Assembly (NCBI GenBank): GCA_902583265.1
Contig: CACHVD010000003.1
Span: 59,544-123,543, forward strand
DNA from: an uncultured Prochlorococcus sp.
Lineage (GTDB): Bacteria; Cyanobacteriota; Cyanobacteriia; PCC-6307; Cyanobiaceae
Direction of reading: 5' to 3'
Length of the DNA stretch: 64,000 bases
Positions 1 through 9,903 of the stretch are shown here, one piece after another. The position numbers and the translations under genes were made by a program. Under the pieces are notes generated by a model. The model was not told where the DNA came from. It searched no databases and saw only the letters and a program-made list of their open reading frames with translations. Position 1 is the stretch's first letter. Every line of letters begins with the position of its first letter.

Positions 1-26
1 AGCCCTTTTTTTATTTGTTAATTTTA

Positions 27-209
27 TTAGTAATCTCTATTAAAATCGGATGGACTTCCTGTAAGCGAACATACAACCGACTCCTCATTTTTCATTTCCT
101 TGACTTCTACAATTGGTCTTCCCATTTTCTTCAAAACCTCAATATCTTGAATAGTTTGACATCTAGCTATTATTTTTCCTTGTTGATCAAAGCAAGTATA
201 GAAATTCAT
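27..209 (-). CDS. small conserved hypothetical protein (60 aa)
   Basis: ORF MNFYTCFDQQGKIIARCQTIQDIEVLKKMGRPIVEVKEM upstream of obgE on the same strand; looks protein-like but no named family recognised. Confidence 0.55.
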   Translation of the reverse strand: MNFYTCFDQQGKIIARCQTIQDIEVLKKMGRPIVEVKEMKNEESVVCSLTGSPSDFNRDY

Positions 210-295
210 ATTGTGTTTAAAGAAGTATCTTATTTATGACTAATTTTCATTATTAAATCAAGTAAATTTTTAACAAAAAAAATTTTTAATTTAAT

Positions 296-1279
296 TTAGA
301 TCTTTTGCCATACCTCAGAAAGCAGTGAAGATAAACCTTTTTTTAAAGATGAAGAAATAACTAAAACTTTCTTTTTAGATAAATCTTCTAACTTTTTTGT
401 AATTATTTTCAAATAATCATCATCTACCAGCTCCATTTTATTTAATACAATTATCCTCTCTTTATCTAAAAGACCTTTCCCATATTTTTTTAATTCCTGC
501 TCAATTATCTCAAAATCATGTAAAGGATTTTCTGCAATTGCATCAATTAAGTGAACAAGAATCTTCGTTCTTTGGATGTGCCTTAAAAAATCATGCCCTA
601 AACCTACTCCATCAGCGGCCCCTGATATTAATCCAGGAATGTCGGCAAAAAGGCAACCATTCCCATCAATTTTTCTAACTACACCTAAGTTAGGTATTAG
701 AGTTGTGAAAGGATAATTTGCAATTTTTGGGCGGGCAGATGACACGACGGAAATCAAAGTACTTTTCCCAGCATTTGGAAGGCCTATAATTCCAACCTCT
801 GCAAGAAGTTTTAGTTCTAATTGAACCTCCCATATCTCACCATCTTTTCCTTCAGTGAATGATTCTGGGGCTCTATTTTGATTACTTAAATAGTAAGCAT
901 TACCATGTCCACCTCTTCCTCCAATGGCAATAGTTAAGCTCTGTTTATCTTTAGTTAAGTCTCCTAAAATAATGCCTGTTTTAATATCTCTTATTTCAGT
1001 TCCACAGGGAACTTTAAGGATTGTATCCTCACCTGAAGCACCTGATCTCTTATTAGGACCTCCTTTGCATCCATCTTCAGCAATTATTTCACGTTTGAAT
1101 TTGAAATCTAATAATGTTTGAAGATTATTATCAGCCATCAAAATAACTGAACCCCCTCTGCCACCATTCCCCCCAGAAGGACCTCCAGCAGGAACGAATT
1201 TTTCTCTTCTAAATGAAACTATTCCATTTCCACCCTTTCCAGCTTTAAGAATAATGTTTGCTTGATCAATAAATTGCAC
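296..1279 (-). CDS. obgE: Obg/CgtA family GTPase
   Basis: Gly-rich Obg fold ([23 protein letters not shown]), G1 [21 protein letters not shown]. Confidence 0.96.
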   Translation of the reverse strand: MQFIDQANIILKAGKGGNGIVSFRREKFVPAGGPSGGNGGRGGSVILMADNNLQTLLDFKFKREIIAEDGCKGGPNKRSGASGEDTILKVPCGTEIRDIKTGIILGDLTKDKQSLTIAIGGRGGHGNAYYLSNQNRAPESFTEGKDGEIWEVQLELKLLAEVGIIGLPNAGKSTLISVVSSARPKIANYPFTTLIPNLGVVRKIDGNGCLFADIPGLISGAADGVGLGHDFLRHIQRTKILVHLIDAIAENPLHDFEIIEQELKKYGKGLLDKERIIVLNKMELVDDDYLKIITKKLEDLSKKKVLVISSSLKKGLSSLLSEVWQKI

Positions 1280-1319
1280 TTAATACACTTATTAAATTGT
1301 TTTCTAGCTATTTTAAATT

Positions 1320-3731
1320 TTATTTTATCCACGCAATACTGCAACCAGGTCCACCCTCGTTGTTGGCTGCATCTTCAATCTTATCAACATAATTTAAACC
1401 TGATAACCAATTTCTTAGTCCTTTTTTTAATTTTCCTGTTCCAATTCCATGAACAATCCATAGCGGTCCATGAAATTTTCTAATTTTCTCTTCGATAATT
1501 ATTTCGGCTTCATGAACTCTTAGACCTCTTACGTCAATTGTATTTTTACTCGTTCTAATTTTAGAAAAAGAAAAATCTTCTCTTTTAGACTTGATCTCAA
1601 TTTTTGACATTTTGAAATTAGGCTTTTCTCCATTAATACCTTCAAAGTCATTTACAGATAATGTGCTTCTGAATGAACCACATTTAACTTCATAAAAACC
1701 ACCTTTTTTATCAAAATCTATAATTTGACCGGTACTATTTAGACTTTTAATTTTTACAAAATCGCCTACCTGAGGATCCCATGATATTGACTTTTCAAAT
1801 TTTTTTTGGGTTAAATGTTCCGTCTCAATTTCCTTTAATCTTTTTCCAATAATTCTCGTATCCTCTCCATTAACATTTTTATCTTTTAATTTTTTAATCA
1901 AATCTATTACTTCTTTTTTAGCAGATACAATATGTTTTGATAATTTAGACCTTTCAATTTCCTGGATTTTTTCAGCATTTATTTTTTGATATTCATAATT
2001 TCTCTTCAGTTCATCATGTAATATTTCAGTCCTTGGAATAAGTTCTGCAGCCGCTTCTGCAGAATTTTGCTGTTTAATCCTCTCTTCTTCAAGTCCTTTA
2101 ATAATACTGTTAATATTATCAACTTCTTTTGGCTTTAGATAATTTGCAGCTTCATTGAGTATGCTTTCATCTAGACCAATTTTCTTTGAAATTGACAAAG
2201 CATTACTTCTCCCAGGAATGCCCCAGTTGAGTATATATTTTGGCTTCAAAGAATCCTCATCAAAGGCAACTGATACGTTTTCAAATCTGGAGTCCTTATA
2301 TTTTAAAGCCTTAATATCTCCATAATGTGTAGTTGCTAACGTGATATCAGATTTATTTGCAAATTCTTTTAATAAAGCCATCGCAAGAGCACTTCCTTCA
2401 AGAGGATCTGTACCAGATCCAATCTCATCTAACAAAACAACTGATAATCCTTTCCTATTATCAAGTGAATCTAAAATCTCTTTTATACGGGATATATGCC
2501 CACTAAAGGTAGATAAATTCTCTTCTAATGATTGATTATCTCCTATATCAACAAATACATGTGGACAGAAAGGGATAATAGGATTATTAGTTGAGGGTAT
2601 CAATAATCCAGATCTAGCCATAAGTAACGACAAACCCAGACCTTTTAAAGCTGCCGTTTTACCTCCAGTATTTGGACCTGTAATAGCTACAACTTTAATA
2701 TTTCTATTTATATGAAAATCCACAGCCACTGGGGGGGGAGCTCCTTTTTTCTTATGTTCCCAAATCAATAACGGATGAGAAAAACCAATTAAGGAAATTA
2801 CGGGATTTTTCTCAAAAGTAGGAGTTTTGCCTCCAATCCATTTCGAATATCTTGAACGTGTAAAAGCATTTTCTAATCGCAATAAAATAGACGCCATTAA
2901 AATAAGATTTTCTGAATTATCACCAATAACTTGAGACCATTTTTGGAGTAATTTAAATTCTTCTGCTGTGATCCTTGCGTCTAAAGAAGCAATCTTGTTA
3001 CCCTTAGTTACTACACTATCAGGTTCAAAATAAACTGTATTTCCTGAAGATGAAGAGTCATGAATTATGCCTTTAAATTTATCTACATAATTAACTTTTA
3101 CTGCTAAAACCGGCCTACCATATCGATCTCCAATAGTAGTGTCTTGTAAAAAAGATAAATTCTTTTGGATAAATTTATCAACTAATATTTTCCTTTCCAG
3201 TTTCTTAGATAATAATTCTTTTCTTAGAATAGATAATTCACTACTAGCATTATCCGAAATCCTGCCATTAGGTTCAATACCATTTTTTAAAATTGTTTCA
3301 ATATTTTTATGGTCAACTAAATTATTTATGAATGATGAAATAAAAGGCCTTATTTCAAAATCTAATAAGAGTTTTTTTAAATTTCTTGCCACAGATATTG
3401 TTTTCGAAATTTCTAACAATTCAGAAGATAAAATCACACCTCCCTTTGAGCAAATCTCAATATTTCTAGTAATATCGCAAACACCAGAAAAACTAATTGA
3501 TTTTTCTAAATTATTTTCTAGCTCAGTTATTTCTACCGTTTCTTTCAAAAGTATTTTAGAAACATCGTATTCTGAGGGTATTTCAAAACTTAAAATTGCC
3601 TTTTTACCCATTTCTGTAGAAGCAAATGAGGATAAATGCGTTTTTAATGAATCCCAGTCTAGAAGGCTTATAGATTCATCTTCTAGTGATTTCTCTGAAT
3701 ATGATATTTTTGAATGATTTTTCTCTTGCAT
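1320..3731 (-). CDS. mutS2: Endonuclease MutS2 with C-terminal Smr domain
   Basis: Walker A ITGPNTGGKT, Walker B VVLLDEIGSGTDP, Smr motifs IDVRGLRVHEAE and HGIGTGKL. Confidence 0.95.
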   Translation of the reverse strand: MQEKNHSKISYSEKSLEDESISLLDWDSLKTHLSSFASTEMGKKAILSFEIPSEYDVSKILLKETVEITELENNLEKSISFSGVCDITRNIEICSKGGVILSSELLEISKTISVARNLKKLLLDFEIRPFISSFINNLVDHKNIETILKNGIEPNGRISDNASSELSILRKELLSKKLERKILVDKFIQKNLSFLQDTTIGDRYGRPVLAVKVNYVDKFKGIIHDSSSSGNTVYFEPDSVVTKGNKIASLDARITAEEFKLLQKWSQVIGDNSENLILMASILLRLENAFTRSRYSKWIGGKTPTFEKNPVISLIGFSHPLLIWEHKKKGAPPPVAVDFHINRNIKVVAITGPNTGGKTAALKGLGLSLLMARSGLLIPSTNNPIIPFCPHVFVDIGDNQSLEENLSTFSGHISRIKEILDSLDNRKGLSVVLLDEIGSGTDPLEGSALAMALLKEFANKSDITLATTHYGDIKALKYKDSRFENVSVAFDEDSLKPKYILNWGIPGRSNALSISKKIGLDESILNEAANYLKPKEVDNINSIIKGLEEERIKQQNSAEAAAELIPRTEILHDELKRNYEYQKINAEKIQEIERSKLSKHIVSAKKEVIDLIKKLKDKNVNGEDTRIIGKRLKEIETEHLTQKKFEKSISWDPQVGDFVKIKSLNSTGQIIDFDKKGGFYEVKCGSFRSTLSVNDFEGINGEKPNFKMSKIEIKSKREDFSFSKIRTSKNTIDVRGLRVHEAEIIIEEKIRKFHGPLWIVHGIGTGKLKKGLRNWLSGLNYVDKIEDAANNEGGPGCSIAWIK

Positions 3732-3743
3732 ACAAAAAAATAA

Positions 3744-4130
3744 TCAAACATTAGATTGAATCCCTTCAGGAGGAACATAAAGCATCTCGAGCCAGTTCCC
3801 TTCAGTATCCTTCATATAAAAAGATGCTGTTCCATCTCTATGTTCATGTAAAGGACCAACTTTTACACCAGAATTTTTTAAATCGTTTTGAATATTAACT
3901 ACTTCTTTTTTATTTTCAAAATGAAAAGCAAAGTGCGGTCCTGCAGCTTTATAGCTAGGACCTAACAACGCAAGTCCATCTTTCCCTTTACCAGCTTCTA
4001 AATATGACCAATCTTTATCATCCCAAACCAAATTCATCCCCAATTTTATATAAAAAGATTTGGCCCTTTCGAGATTCTCTACTCTAAGTGCAATGTGCCC
4101 AATTCTATTTACTCCTTGTGAAAACTTCAA
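3744..4130 (-). CDS. gloA: Lactoylglutathione lyase / glyoxalase I family
   Basis: HIALRVENLERAKSFYIKLGM...FYMKDTEGNWLEM VOC-fold signature. Confidence 0.85.
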   Translation of the reverse strand: MKFSQGVNRIGHIALRVENLERAKSFYIKLGMNLVWDDKDWSYLEAGKGKDGLALLGPSYKAAGPHFAFHFENKKEVVNIQNDLKNSGVKVGPLHEHRDGTASFYMKDTEGNWLEMLYVPPEGIQSNV

Positions 4131-4192
4131 AACAAAGCAGTGAAAATAATATTAATTTAAGAATAAAACAAATTTTAATTAATAATGAGTTT

Positions 4193-5194
4193 TTAAGTAT
4201 CCTGCAACCATTGAGATGCATCGCAAGCATGATAAGTGAGTATCAATTTTGCCCCTGCTCTTTTAAAACTAAGCAAGGTTTCTAAAACAATATCTTTTTC
4301 ATTAATCCAGTTTTTCATAGCAGCAGACTTTACCATGGAATATTCTCCACTAACGTTGTATGCAGCTATGGGCTTATTTGAAAAAGTGCTTAGTCTATAA
4401 ACAATATCTAAATATGAAATTCCTGGTTTTACCATCAAAATATCAGCTCCTTCATATTGATCCAATGCAGATTCAATTAAAGCCTCTTTTGAATTGGCGG
4501 GGTCCATTTGATATGTAGACTTATTATCTGGAATTATTTTTTTACTATTTTCTCTTGGAGCTGAATCTAAAGCAGTTCTAAATGGACCATAATAAGCAGA
4601 TGAATATTTTGCTGTATAACTAATGATACCTACATCACTAAATCCTTGACTATCGAGAGCAGTTCTAATTGCTCCAACTCTCCCATCCATCATGTCACTA
4701 GGGCCGATAAAATCTGCTCCAGCTTTAGCTTGTGTTAAAGCCTGTTTTTTTAGAATTTCAATAGTTTCATCATTCAATATTTCTCCAGTTTCATCAACTA
4801 ATCCATCATGTCCATCACACGAATACGGATCTAAGGCAACATCTGTCATTATAGCCATTTCTGGTATCTCTTTTTTTAATGTTTGAATGGCTTTAGGTAT
4901 TAAACCGTCTTCGTTAAAACACTCTGATCCATCTTCAGTCTTTAAGCTATCGTTTATTTTTGGGAAAAGAACCACACACCTTATCCCCAATTCCCATGCC
5001 CTATTAACCTCCTTTATTAAACCATTCATATCCCATCTAAAAGTTCCTGGCATTGCCGAAATTTCTTCTTTATAGTCTTTTTCATGAATAAATAATGGAT
5101 ATATGAAGTCCGAAGCCTTTAGATGGTTTTCTCTTACCATTTCTCTAATTGCCTCATTTCTTCTTAATCTTCTAGGACGAATAATCGAATTCAT
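4193..5194 (-). CDS. hemB: Delta-aminolevulinic acid dehydratase (porphobilinogen synthase)
   Basis: RPRRLRRNEAIREMV, GPSDMMDGRVGAIR, MVKPGISYLDI. Confidence 0.97.
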   Translation of the reverse strand: MNSIIRPRRLRRNEAIREMVRENHLKASDFIYPLFIHEKDYKEEISAMPGTFRWDMNGLIKEVNRAWELGIRCVVLFPKINDSLKTEDGSECFNEDGLIPKAIQTLKKEIPEMAIMTDVALDPYSCDGHDGLVDETGEILNDETIEILKKQALTQAKAGADFIGPSDMMDGRVGAIRTALDSQGFSDVGIISYTAKYSSAYYGPFRTALDSAPRENSKKIIPDNKSTYQMDPANSKEALIESALDQYEGADILMVKPGISYLDIVYRLSTFSNKPIAAYNVSGEYSMVKSAAMKNWINEKDIVLETLLSFKRAGAKLILTYHACDASQWLQDT

Positions 5195-5413
5195 TGGAAT
5201 ATTATTAAAGTTAAAAGATATTTATTTAATAGATTAATCGCTTGCCTCGCACATAAATCAATCTGAGACTCCTTTTGTTCAGGAAAATTAACTTAATTAT
5301 CTTGTAGAAGCAAAAAGTTACAAAAATATTTTGCTCAAACTTCATTTTTCACAAATTTACGTCATAAAGAGATAATATCTTTTAGTTAAGTATTTATTTT
5401 AAGGAGAGTATCT

Positions 5414-7066
5414 TTGCAAATAATTAATGGACTTCACCTAAAGAATGTAAGAGGGGATATTCTTGGAGGGATCACTGCCGCAGTGGTAGCTCTACCTCTC
5501 GCTCTTGCTTTTGGTAATGCTGCATTAGGACCTGGCGGAGCAATTTATGGACTATATGGTGCGGTAGTAGTTGGTTTTTTGGCAGCATTATTCGGCGGGA
5601 CACCTGCTCAAGTTAGTGGGCCAACTGGACCCATGAGTGTAACTGTTGCTGGAGTAGTAGCAGGCTTAGCAGCAGTGGGAGTTCCACGAGATCTGTCTGC
5701 AGGACAAATTTTACCTTTAGTTATGGCAGCTGTAGTAATTGGCGGCTTACTGCAAATATTTTTCGGGATTCTAAAACTAGGAAAATATATTACATTAGTT
5801 CCATATTCTGTTGTTTCAGGATTTATGTCTGGTATCGGAGTAATAATAATTGCACTGCAAATTGGACCATTATTAGGAATTAGCACTCGTGGTGGAGTAG
5901 TCGAATCTTTATCAACTGTATTTTCAAATTTCGAGCCCAATGGTGCTGCTATTGGAGTAGCAATAATGACACTAGGCATAGTATTTCTCACTCCTAGAAA
6001 AATAAGTCAATGGGTTCCTTCTCCTTTATTGGCATTATTGATAGTAACTCCAATATCAATTTTAATTTTTGGAGATGGAGCTATTGATAGAATTGGAGAA
6101 ATTCCAAGGGGTGTTCCATCTTTAAATTTCCCAAGTTTTAATCAATATTTTCCAATTATTTTCAAGGCAGGATTAGTACTCGCAGTACTTGGCGCTATTG
6201 ACTCTTTACTGACATCTCTTGTAGCAGACAATATTTCTCAAACAAAACATAATTCAGATAGAGAACTTATTGGTCAAGGGATAGGAAATGCTGTTGCAGG
6301 TCTGTTTTCAGGTTTACCTGGAGCAGGAGCAACAATGAGAACTGTCATAAATGTTAAATCTGGAGGCTCAACTCCTATCTCTGGCATGGTTCACTCAGTT
6401 GTATTGTTGATAGTTTTAGTTGGTGCGGGACCTTTAGCTGAGCAAATACCAACAGCCTTGCTAGCTGGAATCCTTATAAAAGTAGGTCTAGATATTATTG
6501 ATTGGGGATTTTTGAGGAGGGCTCACAAATTATCTTTAAAAACTTCAGTAGTAATGTACGGGGTACTTCTAATGACTGTTTTTTGGGATTTAATTTGGGC
6601 AGTTTTAGTCGGTGTATTTATAGCAAATATGCTCACTATTGATTCAATAACCGAGACTCAACTAGAAGGTATGGATGAGGATAATCCTTTATCAAAAGAT
6701 GATCAAGCTAAAAATTCATTACCTGCAGATGAAAAAGCACTTCTAGATAGATGTTCAGGAGAAGTAATGCTATTTAGACTAAAAGGACCACTTAGTTTTG
6801 GAGCAGCCAAAGGTATCTCAGAAAGAATGATGCTTGTAAGAAACTACAAAATTTTGATATTAGATATCACTGATGTACCAAGACTTGGAGTAACAGCGAC
6901 GCTCGCAATAGAGGATATGATGCAAGAAGCAAAAAATAATTCTAGGAAAGCATTTGTTGCTGGAGCCAACGAAAAAGTAAAAGATAGATTAGCTAAGTTT
7001 GGAGTTGAAGGCATCATTGAAACAAGAAAAGAAGCCTTAGAAACCGCTCTAAATGAATTAGCCTAG
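5414..7066 (+). CDS. bicA: SulP-family transporter with STAS domain, BicA-like bicarbonate transporter
   Basis: SulP N-terminus (GDILGGITAAVVALPLALAFG), GPTGPMSVTVAGV, C-terminal STAS region; followed by sbtA-sbtB; TTG start after AAGGAGAG. Confidence 0.85.
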   Translation: MQIINGLHLKNVRGDILGGITAAVVALPLALAFGNAALGPGGAIYGLYGAVVVGFLAALFGGTPAQVSGPTGPMSVTVAGVVAGLAAVGVPRDLSAGQILPLVMAAVVIGGLLQIFFGILKLGKYITLVPYSVVSGFMSGIGVIIIALQIGPLLGISTRGGVVESLSTVFSNFEPNGAAIGVAIMTLGIVFLTPRKISQWVPSPLLALLIVTPISILIFGDGAIDRIGEIPRGVPSLNFPSFNQYFPIIFKAGLVLAVLGAIDSLLTSLVADNISQTKHNSDRELIGQGIGNAVAGLFSGLPGAGATMRTVINVKSGGSTPISGMVHSVVLLIVLVGAGPLAEQIPTALLAGILIKVGLDIIDWGFLRRAHKLSLKTSVVMYGVLLMTVFWDLIWAVLVGVFIANMLTIDSITETQLEGMDEDNPLSKDDQAKNSLPADEKALLDRCSGEVMLFRLKGPLSFGAAKGISERMMLVRNYKILILDITDVPRLGVTATLAIEDMMQEAKNNSRKAFVAGANEKVKDRLAKFGVEGIIETRKEALETALNELA

Positions 7067-7072
7067 TAATCT

Positions 7073-8071
7073 ATGGAAATAAATCCAATTCTGCAAAATG
7101 TATTAGCCCCGCCAGTTCTTTTCTTTTTGATTGGAGCAATATCAGTACTCTTTAAATCTGATTTAGAAATACCAGCTCCATTACCTAAACTCTTCTCCTT
7201 ATATCTGCTTTTAGCAATTGGGTTCAAAGGAGGTATAGAGATACAGAAAAGCGGCTTTAATGATCAAGTGTTGCCGACTTTAAGTGCTGCGATACTTATG
7301 TCACTATTAATTCCGCTAATTGGATTTTTAATTTTAAGATTTAAGTTTGATGTCTTTAATTCAGCAGCGATAGCAGCTGCTTACGGTTCAATAAGTGCTG
7401 TTACATTTATTTCTGCAGAGAGTTTTTTAGAAAGTCAAAAAATAGCTTTTGATGGATTTATGGTTGGCGCCTTAGCTCTAATGGAGTCTCCTGCAATAAT
7501 AGTTGGATTATTACTTGTAAAATTTGCAGCTCCCAAAAATAGACCTAAGTCAAGAAAAATGCATCTAAGCGCAATATTACATGAATCACTTTTAAATGGA
7601 TCTGTATATTTATTGCTTTCAAGTTTAATTGTAGGATTTCTCACTGCTTCCAGTAATCCTTCAGGCATTGCGAAAATGGAACCATTTACTGGACAATTAT
7701 TCTATGGAGCAGAATGCTTCTTCTTATTAGACATGGGTATAGTGGCTGCTCAAAGATTACCGAGATTAAAAAGTGCAGGTTCATTTTTAATTGGCTTTGC
7801 AATTTTCATGCCTTTATTTAATGCCTTTATAGGTGTATTCGTTGCAAGATTTTTATCTTTAGGACCTGGCAATTCACTTTTATTTGTGGTTTTATGTGCT
7901 AGCGCCTCATATCTTGCAGTTCCTGCCGCAATGCGGATGACAGTCCCAGAAGCTAAATCTAGTTATTACATTTCAACAACACTAGGTCTCACATTCCCAT
8001 TCAATATAGTTCTTGGCATTCCAATATATATGAGTTTAGTAAATACCATTATCCCACTATCTCCCTTATAA
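7073..8071 (+). CDS. sbtA: Sodium-dependent bicarbonate transporter SbtA
   Basis: SbtA motifs GFKGGIEIQKSGF, AAYGSISAVTFISAESFLE; 3' neighbour is sbtB. Confidence 0.92.
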   Translation: MEINPILQNVLAPPVLFFLIGAISVLFKSDLEIPAPLPKLFSLYLLLAIGFKGGIEIQKSGFNDQVLPTLSAAILMSLLIPLIGFLILRFKFDVFNSAAIAAAYGSISAVTFISAESFLESQKIAFDGFMVGALALMESPAIIVGLLLVKFAAPKNRPKSRKMHLSAILHESLLNGSVYLLLSSLIVGFLTASSNPSGIAKMEPFTGQLFYGAECFFLLDMGIVAAQRLPRLKSAGSFLIGFAIFMPLFNAFIGVFVARFLSLGPGNSLLFVVLCASASYLAVPAAMRMTVPEAKSSYYISTTLGLTFPFNIVLGIPIYMSLVNTIIPLSPL

Positions 8072-8073
8072 AG

Positions 8074-8355
8074 ATGAAAAGATTAGACTTAATATTTAGT
8101 GAAAGAGAACTAGATGCAATCATTAAAACCTTAGAAAAAGCTAATGTTCCAGGATATACAATTATGAAACATGCTACTGGAAGAGGTCCTGAAAGAGTAG
8201 TTACCGAGGATATGGAATTTACAGGATTAGGATCGAATGCTCATGTAATTGTTTTTTGTGAACAAGAATTAATAGATAAAATGAGAGATAATATTAGGGA
8301 TGATTTAAGTTATTACGGAGGAGTGGCTTATATTTCTGAAGCAACACCTCTCTAA
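8074..8355 (+). CDS. sbtB: PII-like protein SbtB
   Basis: 93 aa PII-like sequence (VPGYTIMKHATGRGPERV...DDLSYYGGVAYISEA) directly downstream of sbtA. Confidence 0.82.
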   Translation: MKRLDLIFSERELDAIIKTLEKANVPGYTIMKHATGRGPERVVTEDMEFTGLGSNAHVIVFCEQELIDKMRDNIRDDLSYYGGVAYISEATPL

Positions 8356-8379
8356 ATCAAAGAAATAATATTTAAATTT

Positions 8380-9336
8380 TTAAGAATGAATCCAATCTAC
8401 TCTTATATTTTTTCTACTATTCAAATATCGATCAATTGACATTGCTGCAATACATCCATCAGATGCGGCAACAACGGCTTGCTTAAATGGTGTATTTCTT
8501 ATATCTCCAATGGCCCAAACTCCATCAGAGTTTGTAGACATAAAGTCATCCACAATAACTCCTCCATCCTCTTTTAAAGCAATTTGATCCCCTAAAAAAT
8601 CAGTAATTGGCTTTGAACCACTCATATAGACAAAGACTCCATCTAAATCTAAATTAATAGGATTTTCTTCTTGTTTATTTTTTACAACAACTCCATTTAC
8701 ACCCATATCATCACCTAATATCTCCAATAATCTTGTTCTACTCCAATGTTTTATGGTGGAATTATCCATCAATTCCATAGCTTCTTGATTATCTGATTTA
8801 GGATCACTTGATGTAATCCAATGCACAGTAGAAGCAAATTTAGTAAGAACAGTTGCCTCTTCAATTGCCTCCTTGTTCACTCCAACTACGGCAACTTCTC
8901 TATTTTTATAAAAAGCCCCATCACATGTAGCACAATAACTTACTCCTTTACCAAGAAAATCCGCTTCTCCCTTAAATGATGCAGGTCTACCCATAGCTCC
9001 ACTTGCAAGAACAAGTGCTTTAGCCTTGAAAGTGCCCTCAGGAGTATAAACCATTTTCCATTCTCCACTAGCGTCTATTCCAAACACTTGTGCTCTTCTA
9101 TAATCTGAGCCGTATTGTACAGCCTGATCTCTCATAAGAGTAAGTAATTTCTCCCCGCTTATATCAACTGGCACACCTGGATAATTAGCTATCTGATGAG
9201 TTATTGCTAAGGCTCCGACAGAAGGGTTTTTATCTAAAATTACTGTCTTTAAGTTTGAACGAGATGTATAAAGTGCGCAAGTACACCCGGCAGGACCTCC
9301 TCCGATAATAACTACATCTGACTCGATGATTTCCAA
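8380..9336 (-). CDS. Thioredoxin-reductase-like flavoprotein (possible DDOR-type, see findings)
   Basis: VVIIGGGPAGCTCALYTSR, redox motif YCATCDGAFY, terminal GDIRNTPFKQAVVAASDGCIAA; second nucleotide-binding motif is atypical (VVGVNKEAIEEA). Confidence 0.85.
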   Translation of the reverse strand: MEIIESDVVIIGGGPAGCTCALYTSRSNLKTVILDKNPSVGALAITHQIANYPGVPVDISGEKLLTLMRDQAVQYGSDYRRAQVFGIDASGEWKMVYTPEGTFKAKALVLASGAMGRPASFKGEADFLGKGVSYCATCDGAFYKNREVAVVGVNKEAIEEATVLTKFASTVHWITSSDPKSDNQEAMELMDNSTIKHWSRTRLLEILGDDMGVNGVVVKNKQEENPINLDLDGVFVYMSGSKPITDFLGDQIALKEDGGVIVDDFMSTNSDGVWAIGDIRNTPFKQAVVAASDGCIAAMSIDRYLNSRKNIRVDWIHS

Positions 9337-9585
9337 TGTAATAAAACTCCTTTTAGTAGCTAATTAGATGAGTTTTTGGTTAGAAGATATCTTTAATTTA
9401 AATACCTAACCTATATATAGATATAAGTTAAAAGAAAAAAGAGAAAAAAGCATGATATAGAAACAAACTTACATAGGAAAAATAAAAAATTTAATTATCA
9501 AAATGATTAGTTTCGTGAAATGTTCTGTATTGATCTATTATTAGTCTATGTCTAGTAAATTAGTTGCCATAGAACATTATATTTC

Positions 9586-9903
9586 ATGACCAACTCTGAT
9601 TACCTTTTAAAAGCTGCTATCAAGAAAGTAAGCGAAAAATTAAACGAGATATTGGTTGAAAAAATTGAAGAAGCAACAAATATTGCTCAAGATGCCCCAG
9701 AAATCCTCAAAAAAGAATTTGATAATTTGAAAGAATCAATAATCGAGGAAGCCTCAAGGATGGAGAAATCAGAGAATATTAAAGATAATGAACCCACAGA
9801 TACTTTTAATAATTCCAAAATAAAAAAAGCTTTAAATGAAATCGAAGGAATCAATAAGCAAATTGATCTATTAAATAAAACAATAAATAATCTAATTAAA
9901 TGA
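9586..9903 (+). CDS. hypothetical coiled-coil-like protein (105 aa)
   Basis: Charged helical ORF, 4-nt ATGA overlap with the downstream ubiB-like gene. Confidence 0.65.
   Translation: MTNSDYLLKAAIKKVSEKLNEILVEKIEEATNIAQDAPEILKKEFDNLKESIIEEASRMEKSENIKDNEPTDTFNNSKIKKALNEIEGINKQIDLLNKTINNLIK

Noticed and set aside
15-239. 74 aa + strand ORF at window start
   Set aside because: Overlaps the more protein-like minus-strand ORF 27-209; low complexity, no motif
3139-3717. 192 aa + strand ORF antisense to mutS2
   Set aside because: Lies entirely inside well-supported mutS2; composition is a complement shadow (Phe/Ser/Leu rich), no family resemblance
5608-5991. 127 aa - strand ORF inside bicA
   Set aside because: Shadow ORF of a hydrophobic transporter gene; Pro/Thr-rich translation without recognisable domain
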